From NCBI RefSeq assembly GCF_037042905.1, contig NC_087253.1, forward strand, positions 15,359,501 through 15,423,500: a DNA stretch of 64,000 bases, written 5' to 3'. The stretch is from Lytechinus pictus. Its lineage: Eukaryota; Echinodermata; Echinoidea; Temnopleuroida; Toxopneustidae. Position 1 is the first letter of the stretch. Every line of letters starts with the position of its first letter. The notes under the pieces are model-generated. The model was not told the origin of the DNA. It was given only the letters and a program-made list of their open reading frames with translations, and searched no databases. Position numbers and translations under genes: made by a program. Shown piece after piece: positions 41,986 through 52,871 of the stretch.

Positions 41986-44900
41986 GTAAGCATCCAAAAT
42001 GTTGTTCTCCTTTTATTTGTTTATGAATTTACACACCTGTTTGTAGTCCCATGTATTGATTTTTTTGTTTTATGCGAATTCATTCAGGATCAGTCACTTC
42101 ACTCAGAGACTGTCTCAGTCTCAGACTCGGATAAACGATTACGAATTGAAGGTTGGATATTGTAACTTCATCAAATTGGGTCTCTGCAAGATATTTAATA
42201 ATGTAAGAAAATCTATCTGAAATTTGCGACTGAAAAGTGGAGAAGTTGAAGCAAAATGAAATTTTGTGGGTGCTGAAAATAATGTCAATTTAATCGTTTC
42301 TTAAAATTTCCTGCACTCTTGCCTGGCAAAATAAGGTTTATAGCTAATCAGAACCACAATGCATTATGGGATCGAAAAGGGGGCAAGCAAGCTAGATGTA
42401 GCTCCGCGCACTGCCGACAGTCCACAATGCACGTGCGCGGAGCTAGCTTGCTTGCCCCCTTTTCGATCCCATAATGCATTGCGGTTCTGATTTACTTTTG
42501 AATTTTAGCGATAAACCTTATTCTTCTTCCGTTAAGTACAGTCCTCTTTAGAGTATAGTCGTACTTGTAATTCCAAACTTCCAAAGTCAAACTTCTCAAC
42601 ATATTCTTAGCCTCAGTCTGAGGTCGACCTCTGATCTGGTACGAGTCGACTAAGTAGAACTAGCTGCCGTTTAACTGGGCGTTGTGGCGTGCGCCTGTAA
42701 TCCAAGCTACATGTATGTGGGGAAGTTACAAATTGATGCAGACGTTCGAGGTTCGAGACCTGGTCACGTCTTTCGGATGGTGACGTTAAAGGTCGGTCCC
42801 AGATGTAAATAATCATATCTGATTGATACACGTCTGACAAAACTCAAATACGCACACACACGTTGGAAGTTGAGTAACGTTACTCGTTAGGGCAAGCGCA
42901 ATCTAGTTGTTGCCATTTTTTACTTTCTCAGACTCAAATGAGAAAAAACAAGAATAACTCAAGATGTGATTTAAATTCATTTTCATTTGAAAGTGTATTC
43001 AAATCTCATTTTGATTTTTTCTGGAATAAGTTTTTTTTTTCTCGAAATAGAATTAACTTCTATTAGTACTAGGAATGCCAACTACATGTTTCATTCTATC
43101 ACCAGTGGCAATGGGGCCCCTTTTGATCCCATTGATCTCAACTATGGAAAGCCAGCCATCCCATGTTCAAACTCTTATAAATTATGATTTATGCTAGAAT
43201 GATAAATCCGCTGTTTCTTCAGAGTTTTTCAACTTTTTCTGATTTTTTTGTCCTCCGACACACTGGATGATAGCCATTGGGCTCGTAGTGGTGGAGCTCC
43301 ATCGATTCCTTAACTACATGAACAGCATCTATGGAGAAAGGGTGCAATTTTGCACCCTTCCCAATTACTCCTAAATTTTTTCTTTTTGACGGGGAAAAGG
43401 AAGAAACAATAAAGATAAAGCTTTGCCATTTTTCCGTTGTTTGGTAAATTTCACTTGATGGATGTATTTCATTTATTTGTTGGAATAAATTTTTTCTTTT
43501 TGACGGGGAAAAGGAAGAAACAATAAAGATAAAGCTTTGCCATTTTTCCGAAAAATATGCTGGAAAAAAGCGAATTTTGATGAAAAACAGATCAGGATTC
43601 AGCCAGGTTCTTCTTTGATCGCTGTCAGTGCAGCTACAGCTGAGCGTACGAACGTGCCAGCCAATCCGCTGGTGCGTCCGTACGCTCAGTTGTAGCTGAC
43701 GGCAATCGAGTGATCAAAGAAGAACCTGGCTGATCCTGAATCCTGATCTGTTTTTCATAAAAAATTAGCCATTTTCCAGCATATTTTTCGGAAAGATGGT
43801 AAGCTGGCTGTATTAAAAGGTCAAGTCCACCCCAGCAAAATGTTGATTTGAATAAGTAGAGAAATATCAAAACTAGCATAACACTAAAATTTCATCAAAT
43901 TCGGATGTAAAATAAGAAAGTTATGGCATTTTAAAGTTTTGCTTATTTTTCACCAAACAGTGATGTGCACAACTCAGTGACATGCAAATGAGATGGTGGA
44001 TGATGTCCCTCACTATTTCTTTTGGTTTCTATTGTTTGAATTATACAAAATTTCATTTTTTACAGATTTGACCATAGGGACCAACTTGACTGAACCATAT
44101 AGTATTAAACAATGCTAATTCCACATGTTCAGAGAGGAATCAATCACTGTTTCACTTGACAATGAGGAGAAAATTATAATATTTCATATCTCATATATAA
44201 ATGAAATACAAAAGAAATGGTGAGTTGATGATGTCATCAGTCTCCTCATTTACATACCAACCAGGATGTGCATATAACTGTTTTGTGAAATTTAGCGAAA
44301 CTTTAATATGTCATAACTTCCTTATTTTACATCCGATTTTGATGAAATTTTCAGTGTTACGCTTGTTGGATTTTTTCTCTTTTTTTTCAAATCATTTTTT
44401 TTTGGGGTGGACTTGTCCTGTAATATAAGTTTATCTTTATCATTCCTTCCTTTTTCCCCCGTCAAAAAGCAAAATTTAAGAGTGATCAAGGAAGGTGCGA
44501 AATCACACCCTTTTCTCCATAGACGCTGTAGAGTCAAGTTAGGCATCAGTGGAGCTCCACCACAATGAGCCCAATGGCCGTCATTTGTCTATAATGGTAG
44601 GGATGCCGCGGAGCCAGACAAAGTCTCGGTGGAGCATATCCCTGACAGAAATAGACCTATTTATCGGTCTAGATTTATGCATGCATCATTGTCCTAACAA
44701 ATCGGGTGGGTGTTTTGTAAAGCTGTTCGTAAGTTAAGAGCAACTTTAAGATAACTGTTGAACTTTTGTTTCACGCTAAATAATCACCAATGAACATTTC
44801 ATGGTGAATATCATTTACCACAAGAAAGGTTCACCAGTCATTGATTTTTAAAGTCACTCTTACAAACTTACGAACAGGTTTATGAAACGGCCTCTTCAGG

Positions 44901-47900
44901 GTTCCCACAGTCATGGAAAATTTTGGAAAATTTTTTGGTCATGGAAAGTCAGGGAAAAGTCATGGAATTGCATTTATATCTTGGCTATGGCAGCTTTCCA
45001 GTTTGTCGTGTCTCGCAACTCTGATCATACTCTGCTATTATAATTGGTGTTCATGATTTCCATTTTTTCCAGTTTTGTGACATCCCAACTCCCGGGACGT
45101 GACGGGAAGTCATGTTAACTGGAAAGCAGCAATTTAGTCATGGAAAAGTCATGGAATTCTGTTTTCAAATTTTTGTGGGAACCCTGGTCTCTGTTTCTAA
45201 ATGGACGTTGTGTACATGTATTGCCTCGATGAAGAATTATGACATTGATGGGTTTCAATAGCTGAGATTGATGAGATCATTAATGTACAACTCTTTGTGT
45301 CTTTGTGAGACAGGGTCTTGAATCTAACATTCAAGTCTACCTGATAATTTGTGGTTGTTTTCACATGCAGTTTGATGCAAAGGACAAGATCAAGGGAAGG
45401 ACGTTGCTTCATATAGCAGCAGATTTCGGCCAACATGAAGTGATTGAGTACTTGGTAGAGCAAAAGCAAGCAGATGTCAATGTGAGTATAGAACATGGGT
45501 GGGGTGGTTATGATGGTGGTGGGGGGGGGGGGGTAAGTGAGCAAAAGCAAGCAGATGTCAATGTAAGTATAGAACATGGGTGAGGTGGTTATGATGGTGG
45601 TGGGGGGGGGGAGGGGGTAAGTGAGCAAAAGAAAGCAGATGTCAATGTAAGTATGGAACATGGGTGGGGTGGTTATGATGGTGGTGGGGGGGGGGGAGGG
45701 GGGTAAGTGAGCAAAAGCAAGCAGATGTCAATGTAAGTATAGAACATGGGTGGGGTGGTTATGATGGTGGTGGGGGGGGGGGGAGGGGGGTAAGTGAGCA
45801 AAAGCAAGCAGATGTCAATGTAAGTATAGAACATGGGTGAGGTGGTTATGATGGTGGTGGGGGGGGGGGGGAGGGGGGTAAGTGAGCAAAAGCAAGCAGA
45901 TGTCAATGTAAGTATGGAACATGGGTGGGTGGTTATGATGGTGGTGGTGGGGGGTAGGGGGTAAGTGAGCAAAAGCAAGCCGATGTCAATGTAAGTATGG
46001 AGCATGGATGGGGTGGTGGTGATGGTGGGGGGGGGGGTAAGTGAGAAAAAGCAAGCAGATGTCAATGTAAGTATGGAACATACATGTATGTGGGGTGGTG
46101 GTGGTGATGGGGCCAGAGGCCAAGCGCCTGTAACAAATGTGTAGCAATCATCATCTAGAACTTTATTTAACTATTGATTGTATTGACTACAATGTACGCA
46201 GGGGTGTGAGAGTTCAGATTTTTATCTGATTTCAGATTTTTTTTTTTCCAGCTTAATTTCAGCTTATTTTTGGCCTTCCTCTGTACAAAAAGTATGGGAG
46301 CTCTTTCTATTTCAGACTTTTTCAACACTCTTCAGCTTTTTTCAGATCATTTTATTTGTGACCACTCACACCCCTGAATGTACGATTAATTATAAAAATC
46401 AGTAAAAATCAATGTAAATGTAAGTAAGTATAGAGCAGGGGAGTTGCAAGGATGGGGAGGGGATTGTCTACATGTACATGTACTTTAAAGCTAAATGAAA
46501 GTAGTTGGGCACAGTAAAACACTAATTTCGTGAGAAAGTCTGTAAAACCAAGGTTAAATATGACTATATCATCGTGGATCTAGATCTGGTACAGTTACAT
46601 AAACTGAACTTTGTGAAATCATAAAATCTAAGCTGAAATACGATCACACTGAAGATCGCCAACACAGATAGGCACACGTGGGACAGTGTATTATTATTGC
46701 TGGAATAAAGACCCGACGGAAGTGACCGAGTCCGCGCTTATTTTGCTTATTTCTCGGCAATTACACAAATTCTTCCAGAACCCTTTGGCACATATTTTTT
46801 TTTTCATACAAACAGACACTTGGGTGGTCATTATATTAGAATTTGTAAAAAGTCATTTTGAGATCGTTACCAGAACTGGAATTTACCTTTAAGTGAACTA
46901 TTTAACTTTAATACAGTACATTAAAATAAATCAAATCTATACTTATGAAATGAATTTGTTTTTTTTAAAGAATGCCAACAAAATGCAATGTCTTGAATGA
47001 TAAGGCCGAGAGTTTGGAAAGTTTTAAATTTCAACACACATGTTTAGATGTTAGTTGTTTTGAAAGTATGAACAAAAAATGTGTAAGTTGTGATTACTTA
47101 GAGATTTTGTAAAGGTGGAGACTCTTTATTAAGTTTTTTCGAGCTGTACTCCCACTTCCCTGATTCAGTCATGATGGTAGTATCTTATTTAGATGGTTTA
47201 GTTAGTTTAGTTTGTCACATTCTTATTTTATTTTTGTAATGAATACTTTATTGTAGATTTGTGATCACTTGTGAGAAACGATAAAATTTCAAATGGTTGA
47301 CTGATGTATCGTTGAATGTATGGGGGCAAAGAAAGAAGACTAAAAGTACATGTACGTATATACATTACATTACATGTACCGTCATCTTTCCATAAAAGAA
47401 TGAAGTTGCAGCAAATGACTATTTCATGAGAAAGTCTTTAAAATCAAAATTAATTGTCACTCTTTTATCATACATGTAGATCAAGATCTGGTACATTAAC
47501 ATATATATATACTTACCGTATCTTGGTGAAATCATTAAATCTTGGCAGAAAACTTTTAAGACTTGTGAACACTAACACAGAAAAGCATTTATGGGACATT
47601 AATATTGCTTTGAAAGACACCCAACATTTGATGGAATTCCATGTTTATTTTGCTAATTTCTGAGCAATTACACATTTTCTTCCAGAGCCATTTGGCATTT
47701 AAAAGAAATTATTTATCCATAAAAACACTGTATGTGGTCATTTTATTGGGTTATGTTCGAACATATTTTGAGATTGTTACCACAACTGGTATTTCTCTTT
47801 AATTATTTCTTATTTCTTTTTTTTATATACAGTCAATAGATTCAAATGGATTCTCAGTCTTGCTAACAGCAATTTATGGTGACGAAGGGCAAGATCGTTA

Positions 47901-49788
47901 CAAGAAGTGTGTAAGGTACCTCTTGTCAAAGGTAAGTCTGACATAGCAACTAAGCAATAGAATTACAGAGCTGCCAAGCTCTATGAACATAGAAGTTGGT
48001 ACAAAAATATGACAGGAACAAAGCTGCCACCTAATATGTTTTAACAATATCTAGCATGTTTTTTCATAATCAAAAGTGACAAAATATGATTTTTATTGCA
48101 AAATATGTTTTTTTGTTTATTAGATTGACATGCTTCATATGTTTAATTTATCAATCTTTGTACCAAAATATGTTTTTTCCCCTCAAAATATGATTTTAAT
48201 TATGGATCAGTATGTTTTTTGGTCAATAGAGGTTGGCAGCTCTGCAGGAATACAAATGTACGAATGGCCATTGAAAAAGTGAAAGTTTGGAGTCCAGAGA
48301 AGAGGGAAAGAAGAAAAAGAGCTACTTTCCTAGGAAGACATGTACTATTGTATGTAAACACATGAAAGTTATTTATCAAATTATTGTGTTTACAGTTGTT
48401 GGGTCTAAAGTTAGAATATACATGTAGTAGAGACAAAGATGACTACAATGTAGCTCATACACTGGCGGATCCAGGGGGGGGGGGGGCAAAGCCAGCCCAG
48501 GCCCCCCCCCCTTTTAGAGGCACAATTCAAATTTGTAATGTTAAAATGCCGTTAAAACACTGTGCCCCCCCTTTGAAAGGGAAGACCTTTTTTGTTTGTT
48601 TTTGCCTGTCAAATTTTTCCTCGGGAGAATGTGCCCCCCCCCCTTTGGAAAATCCTGGATCGGCCCTGAGCTCATATACCAAAATAATTGAGTATTGGCA
48701 CTGCATGAGAATGGCCTGTAAATAATATATGCTCTTTTTAAATGAGATTATAATGAAATAATGTCAATCAAGAAAATATGAATTTTGAAGGAAATTTTTT
48801 TAATTTTTTAGACTATACAGAATGCTATAAATTTGCTCTTCCAAAGGATGGCATGTCTGGCAATGCTGCCTGAGGCTATGTGTGCTTGTGGGATTTAGCT
48901 TTTCACTTTCAATGTTTTTGCTCCCTATGCATAGATTACTGCAGGGAAAAACTTGTTTTTTCATATTTTTGCTAATTTTCGAGGCATTGTACAACACAAA
49001 TAGCGAATATTCTTATTTGTGCAATGGTGCGAGATTTCGCATTCGATGAAAGAAAGAGACACTCTATTCAATAGAGCATCTTTCTTTCACCTCATGTGAA
49101 ATCTCGCATCATCGCACTCATGCCTATTCGCTATTTGTATACTGTTGGTAGTAGTGTTCGGACAAATCACTACTTGTGAGATGAATACCGGTATGTGATT
49201 TTTGTGGCACTAATCTAGGATATTGAAAATTTTTTAGAATTCAATGGAATGCATGTATAAAGCCATTTTATTTTAGCTCACGAATGCATCATCAGTCGCT
49301 CGTGGTCTAGTGGTAAAAGCGTCGGGTCAAAGCTCTACGCTGTACTGATGAAATGGCATGGGTTTGAATCCTTTTCTTGTTGGCTAGCAATCATTTCATT
49401 CATGAATTGATAACGATAGTGTTTATTTGCTTAAAAATGGACCTTACAATACATAATTTTGGCAATAAGAAACCAGAAAGAGATGATGTGGAAGAAGCTT
49501 CAGTGTGGTGAATGATTGAGTAGAAGAAGTAACCAGTTGTCTACGTTTGATACATCGTGAGACAACTGGTTATCTCTTCTACTCAAGAAACAAGAAACTT
49601 GACTTCATGTTAGTACTCATTTGGTTTGGTGGATTTGGCATCTGGGCATGGTAACGAATTTAGCAAACGTTTTCCTTTTTCCCCATTTTTTTGAATTTCA
49701 GGGTGCAGATAAGAGCGGTAAGGCTCCGAATGGTTCAACATACATAGAATGCGCAAATGATGAAGAAATGAGACAACTTCTGAAGTGA
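41920..49788 (+). CDS. MTPN: Myotrophin (V-1) orthologue, 4 coding exons
   Basis: Exons 41920-41985, 45371-45481, 47833-47931 and 49702-49788 give 120 aa, against 118 in mammals. It is made almost entirely of ankyrin repeats: VWAAQNGEVSKLREL, GRTLLHIAADFGQHEVIEYL, then GFSVLLTAIYGD and YLLSKGADK, with a C-terminal NGSTYIECANDEEMRQLLK matching the mammalian GLTAFEATDNQAIKALLQ. In animals myotrophin binds capping protein and stops it from capping actin barbed ends. The second repeat loop is longer (GDEGQDRYKK). All introns are GT-AG and phase 0. Exon 2 is followed by seven copies of its own 3' end. The closest alternative is another short ankyrin protein, but the end-to-end match makes that unlikely. 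Confidence 0.93.
42330..42532. mobile_element. Palindromic MITE, arms about 85 bp
   Basis: ATAAGGTTTATAGCTAATCA, CACAATGCATTATGGGATCG, AAAAGGGGGCAAGCAAGCTA are repeated inverted on the other side of a short centre (GCACTGCCGACAGTCC). Nearly perfect, so probably young. Confidence 0.92.
42675..42861 (+). mobile_element. 7SL-like SINE, uninterrupted copy
   Basis: The first 36 bases (CTGGGCGTTGTGGCGTGCGC, CTGTAATCCAAGCTAC) resemble the 5' end of 7SL RNA, with 29 of 36 identical by my hand alignment to the recalled sequence. GGTTCGAGACC further on fits a pol III B box. The body has GGTGACGTTAAAGGTCGGTC and ends in (CA)n. A second, split copy is at 20468-24750. Confidence 0.82.
43555..43800. mobile_element. 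Palindromic MITE nested at 43.7 kb
   Basis: GATCAGGATTCAGCCAGGTT, CTTCTTTGATCGCTGTCAG and GAGCGTACG are repeated inverted (CGTACGCTCAGTTGTAGCTG, AAAGAAGAACCTGGCTGATC). Arms are about 90 bp. Confidence 0.9.
43815..44424. mobile_element. AAGTCCACCCC foldback element, copy 1
   Basis: About 610 bp. AAAAGGTCAAGTCCACCCCA at the left and GGGGTGGACTTGTCCTGTAA at the right; inside, TTCATCAAATTCGGATGTAA is inverted as ACATCCGATTTTGATGAAAT. Other copies: 52872-53468, 61192-61790, and a fragment at 40166-40430. Confidence 0.92.
44704..44895. mobile_element. MITE with TTTCATAAAGCTGTTCGTAA ends
   Basis: GTGTTTTGTAAAGCTGTTCG on the left and CTTACGAACAGGTTTATGAA on the right; internal CCAATGAACATTTCATGGTG shared with the 9.0-kb copy. 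Confidence 0.87.
44897..45187. mobile_element. MITE with CAGGGTTCCCACAGTCATGG ends
   Basis: CAGGGTTCCCACAGTCATGG at the left is mirrored by TTTTTGTGGGAACCCTGG at the right, with AAAAGTCATGGAATT inside both arms. Confidence 0.85.
45371..45481 (+). CDS. MTPN: MTPN exon 2
   Basis: Acceptor CACATGCAG. Encodes FDAKDKIKGRTLLHIAADFG and ends EQKQADVN|GTGAGT. The last 24 bases seed the tandem array that follows. Confidence 0.94.
45458..46130 (+). repeat. Tandem array of MTPN exon 2 end plus splice donor, eight copies
   Basis: The 24-bp exon end GAGCAAAAGCAAGCAGATGT-CAAT followed by GTAAGTAT (GTGAGTAT at the true exon) occurs at 45458, 45539, 45623, 45709, 45796, 45884, 45967 and 46043. Unit length varies from 76 to 88 bp because a G-run of about 10-20 changes length. 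The intronic part reads GAACATGGGTGGGGTGGTTA, TGATGGTGG, G-run, GGTAAGT. Seven of the eight 24-bp segments differ by at most one base. Confidence 0.96.
46199..46377. mobile_element. MITE with CAGGGGTGTGAG ends, copy 1
   Basis: CAGGGGTGTGAGAGTTCAG and ACTCACACCCCTGAA are inverted; the interior is rich in TTTCAG words. Copy 2 is at 51635-51800. Confidence 0.85.
46490..46895. repeat. Dispersed repeat family, copy 1
   Basis: Shares TCATGAGAAAGTCT-, GATCTGGTACA, GGGACAGTGTATTA, TATTTTGCTTATTTCT and TTTTGAGATCGTTACCA segments with 47395-47805 and 54240-54615. About 400 bp; its ends are not clear. Confidence 0.75.
47395..47805. repeat. Dispersed repeat family, copy 2
   Basis: As copy 1, with GAAAAGCATTTATGGGACAT and TTTGATGGAATTCCATG. 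It ends about 30 bp before the acceptor of MTPN exon 3. Confidence 0.75.
47833..47931 (+). CDS. MTPN: MTPN exon 3
   Basis: Acceptor TTATATACAG. SIDSNGFSVLLTAIYGDEGQ then CVRYLLSK|GTAAGT, 33 codons in phase 0. Confidence 0.93.
47932..48463. other. MTPN intron 3, first part
   Basis: A palindromic pair AGAGCTGCCAAGCTCTATG (47969) / GGTTGGCAGCTCTGCAGG (48231) encloses AAAATATGTTTTTT-type repeats, so a MITE of about 280 bp is likely. Confidence 0.55.
48464..48674. mobile_element. G-run MITE, copy 2 (MTPN intron 3)
   Basis: GGCGGATCCAGGGGGG at the left is mirrored by CCTGGATCGGCC at the right. The interior matches 2338-2562. Confidence 0.8.
48997..49145. mobile_element. Palindromic MITE with ACAAATAGCGAATA ends
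   Basis: ACAAATAGCGAATA and TGCGAGATTTCGCATTCGAT on the left mirror TGTGAAATCTCGCATCATCG and TATTCGCTATTTGTAT on the right; GAAAGAAAGA pairs with TCTTTCTTTC at the centre. Confidence 0.88.
49295..49375 (+). mobile_element. tRNA-like SINE head
   Basis: GCTCGTGGTCTAGTGGTAAA (A box) and ATGGGTTTGAATCC (B box) about 45 bp apart. No intact tRNA fold or CCA-ready acceptor stem could be drawn, so a SINE remnant is favoured over a tRNA gene. Confidence 0.6.
49526..49587. repeat. Hairpin of 25-bp arms
   Basis: GAGTAGAAGAAGTAACCAGT and TGTCT pair with AGACAACTGGTTATCTCTTC and TACTC, around a loop of about 15 bp. Confidence 0.88.
49702..49788 (+). CDS. MTPN: MTPN exon 4 (terminal)
   Basis: Acceptor GAATTTCAG. 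GADKSGKAPNGSTYIECAND ends QLLK with TGA at 49786-49788. Confidence 0.93.
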   Translation, partial: GADKSGKAPNGSTYIECANDEEMRQLLK

Positions 49789-50119
49789 GAACCTATCCAA
49801 AGATCCCTTATGTCTCTTAGGCCCTTATTGCGTAGACCCGGTCACATCTTTCAGTACAACAGAAGAGAGTGTAAACCTAAATGTGATTAGCGATCGACCC
49901 CTAGCCCTGATAGAGAGGGAAGTATCGTAGAAGTGATTTTGTCTCTTATGCCATTTTTTCCTCAGACAGGGTCATAATGTTGTAGGGATATGACGTGACA
50001 GCCCTTACTGTAGTTTTTATGAGAATGTTGATTTATTTCTTGAATGTATTACACGCACTGTAGTCCCACATAGTCTTTTATTTGATGGAAGTCATATTTG
50101 TTCATCAAGGTCAGAACAC
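49789..50119 (+). other. MTPN 3' flank
   Basis: Probably 3' UTR, by position. No repeat family or clear polyadenylation signal was chosen. Confidence 0.4.
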
Positions 50120-50412
50120 TGTGTCATGAAAGTTGTCAGCACTGATGATGTCATTGAAATCCTTGGCTTTGATTGGCTGATCTCTCACTATTACCATAGT
50201 AACAGTGAGATAATGACAACATGTCAGTGCTGACAAGCCTTCTTGAGACAGGGCCTTGGTAATAAGGGGCCTGTTTCATAAAACTTGTTAAAGTAACAAA
50301 TTTGCAGTAACAGTTAAAAGCTACTGAATTCCTCCAATCTGATTGGCCGACAGTAAAATTGTTATGAAAAAGTGTTCATTTGTTATTATAACAAGTCTTT
50401 ATGAAAGAGGAC
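50120..50412. mobile_element. Two adjacent MITEs
   Basis: 50128-50258: TTGTCAGCACTGATGATGTC mirrors TGACAACATGTCAGTGCTGAC. 50275-50412: GGGGCCTGTTTCATAAAACT, TGTTAAAGTAACAAAT mirrors TTTGTTATTATAACA and CTTTATGAAAGAGGACCC. Confidence 0.8.
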
Positions 50413-51149
50413 CCTGAAAGTGAACATCAGTCCTTGTTCTCACTCTTGTCATAAAATTAATATTCCTGCTTTGTAAATGTCTCACAAGATGCATAAGTTC
50501 TTTTTCAACCAAAAAAAAAAGAGACAAGAAATGCATTGTTTTTCAACTAACCGCATGTATGTATTGCTGTAAAAGTTAGATAATGATATCCACAATTTTT
50601 ACATCTCTGAAAATGTGTTATCAAAATTTTTGTATTTCAAAATCATGTTTGAAAATTGATATTATGCTTACGGTATTTGCATATCTAATACATTGATTAA
50701 TAGTACAGTAATTGAAAAAAATAATATTTTTATAAAAGAAAGAAATGAAAAAAGATATGTCATTGTTTGTTTTCGTACATGAAATTTTCATTTGAATGAA
50801 ACTGGCATTGTAATGCTAATTTTGTGTTTGATTTTGCTTTAATACTGAATATGTGAGTGGTTATTAGAAATAGAGGAAAACATATAAATACTAGGTGATA
50901 TACCAGTAAATCAAAGATTTTTATTTTTGGATGTGATTAGGAAGTGTATAATTTGGAATGAAATTTGAGTGTTAGATTATTTAAAATTTGAATGTCATGA
51001 ACAAACCCGAAAGATAATGTTTTTTCTTCATTATTTCATTTTGGATATTCGTTGTGATATCACTCATGTGGATTGAGTTAGCTTGTTTGTGATATGCGTC
51101 GGGCTTTTTTGCCTGTTCTGTTATTTTAGATAATTATCTCATCATCTTA
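50413..51149. other. Unassigned AT-rich DNA
   Basis: No genes or inverted repeats recognised; an A-run is at 50510-50520. Confidence 0.5.
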
Positions 51150-51634
51150 AAGGGGTTACTCCATGCATAAAATTATTTAATTTGAACAGATAAATTAAAA
51201 TCAGACCGAAAAGAAGACAATTTCATCAAAATCGGACAAGGAAAAACCAAATGAAGACATTTAAAAGTTTTGCATTATTTTATGGAAAAATATCTATGAT
51301 GCATGTCTTCATGAAAATGCATTGGAAGAGCTGATGATGTCATCTACCCACTTATTCTGTTGTATATCATTACATGAAATTATATATCCAACCAGTGCTG
51401 CAATTTATGATTTCTTTTAGAGACATGTTATACATGTATGAAAATATGAATAATTATGATTTCATGTAATAGGATAAGACAAAAGGAAATTGGGGACATG
51501 ACATCATCAGCCCACTTATTGCATATTCATGACGGCATGCACAACCGTTTCCAAAAAATATTGATAAACTTTAGATTTATTCGATTCTGATGAAATTTTT
51601 AATATACTGCTTTATTTAGTGTTTGTGTACTTCC
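51150..51634. mobile_element. Foldback element distantly like the AAGTCCACCCC family
   Basis: TTTCATCAAAATCGGACAAG and GATGATGTCATCTACCCACT on the left mirror GACATCATCAGCCCACTTAT and TCGATTCTGATGAAATTTTT on the right. The ends (AAAGGGGTTACTCC) differ from the main family. Confidence 0.7.
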
Positions 51635-51800
51635 TGGGGTGTGAGACTTCAGCTATTTAGCAGATATTTCTTTTTAATTTTCAGTTTGATTTCAGCTTAT
51701 TTTAGCTTTCTTCTGGAGATAGTATGGGATGTCTTCTAATTTCAGCCCATTTAAACTCTCATTTTTTCCTGCTCTTTTTATGTATGAACACTCACACCCC
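51635..51800. mobile_element. MITE with CAGGGGTGTGAG ends, copy 2
   Basis: CTGGGGTGTGAGACTTCAG and ACACTCACACCCCTAA with the TTTCAGCTTATTTTAGCTTT interior seen at 46199-46377. Confidence 0.83.
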
Positions 51801-52532
51801 TAATTTATTTAGAAAGAAAAAGAATTGTAGTCATATTGAACCATAAAAATTGAAATTTATGCATTTTCATTATCATTACATAATATATGGGGCAGCTGCT
51901 CGTAAATGACGTCACAAATCAAAAACTAAAAATTTTATTAACTTTCTTAATCTTTACTGGAATTTCCTCAAACCTTCATCATTATCTTTTATTATTTTTT
52001 TTAATTGTATTTTCACAACATTTTCCCCGTAACTACACTAATCTGAATGTATTGGATTTCAAGCTTTTGCCCTCTTTTACCTGTTCTTCACTTACAACCA
52101 AATTGTCACTTCAGTTATGTATTTACATGTAGATATATCCTACAAGATCATTTAGATACACACTCTTGGACATGCATGTATTTTACTATGGTATTGTAGT
52201 ATGAATGTAGGATTTCTTTTTGTCATTATTTGCTTTTATAGACGTATTATATCAGCAGTTACAAGTATTTCTTAATACAATATTTTAGTTAATTGGGCAA
52301 TATTTTACTATAAATCATGTATTGTACATTTGTATGTTAAATTGGCTTTCCATATTGGGGAAAAGAGGACATTTTGGTGAAAAAATATTTCAAATATGTT
52401 ATGTATAGAGTCATGTTGGTGTAGCTCTAATGTACAACATTTTAAATACCAATAGCAAGCCAATCACCATGTACATAATCCCCCCCCTGAAAAAGTCATA
52501 AGCCAGTCAAACTACAGCTTGTCATATATCTA
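51801..52532. other. Unassigned AT-rich DNA
   Basis: Nothing recognisable apart from a short C-run at 52480-52487. Confidence 0.5.
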
Positions 52533-52722
52533 GGGGACGTTTCATAAAGCTGTTCGAAAGTTATGAATGACTTTAAGAACGACTGGTGAACCTTTCTTAC
52601 GTGCAAAATAATCGCCAATGAACATCTAATGGTGAAAATCATTTACCACAAGAAAGGATCACCAGTCGTTCTTAGAGTCATTCTAAACTTACGAACAGCT
52701 TTATGAAACGTCCTCCTGAACC
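52533..52722. mobile_element. MITE with TTTCATAAAGCTGTTCGTAA ends
   Basis: GGGGACGTTTCATAAAGCTG at the left and ACAGCTTTATGAAACGTCCT at the right. Confidence 0.92.
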
Positions 52723-52871
52723 ACTGGTTGTTCCTTTGACTACATCGGTTCCACTCAGTGTTGCCAGGTTGAAAATGCCAAGTTTTCATACCACTATCTG
52801 TTTGTGTACCACCAAAAAATATAAAGAAAAGAGTGGTTTTTCAGTGTTAGATGGTCCTCCATGTAGATTAT

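Larger units (their letters stand above)
43255..44590. mobile_element. Foldback element carrying two nested elements
   Basis: GCCATTGGGCTCGTAGTGGT, GGAGCTCCA and TTTTTGACGGGGAAAAGGA on the left mirror TTTTTCCCCCGTCAAAAA and GTGGAGCTCCACCACAATGA on the right. A 64-bp direct duplication (TTTTTCTTTTTGACGGGGAA) is at 43374-43437 and 43489-43552. The two elements below lie inside. Confidence 0.78.

Noticed and set aside
45197-46065. Repeated LLLTYPPPP- and DICLL-type frames on the - strand
   Set aside because: Antisense reading of the MTPN exon 2 tandem array.
49295-49375. Possible functional tRNA gene
   Set aside because: A and B boxes are present but the cloverleaf stems do not pair properly; a SINE head is more likely. 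The same applies to 7570-7648 and 58260-58330 on the - strand.
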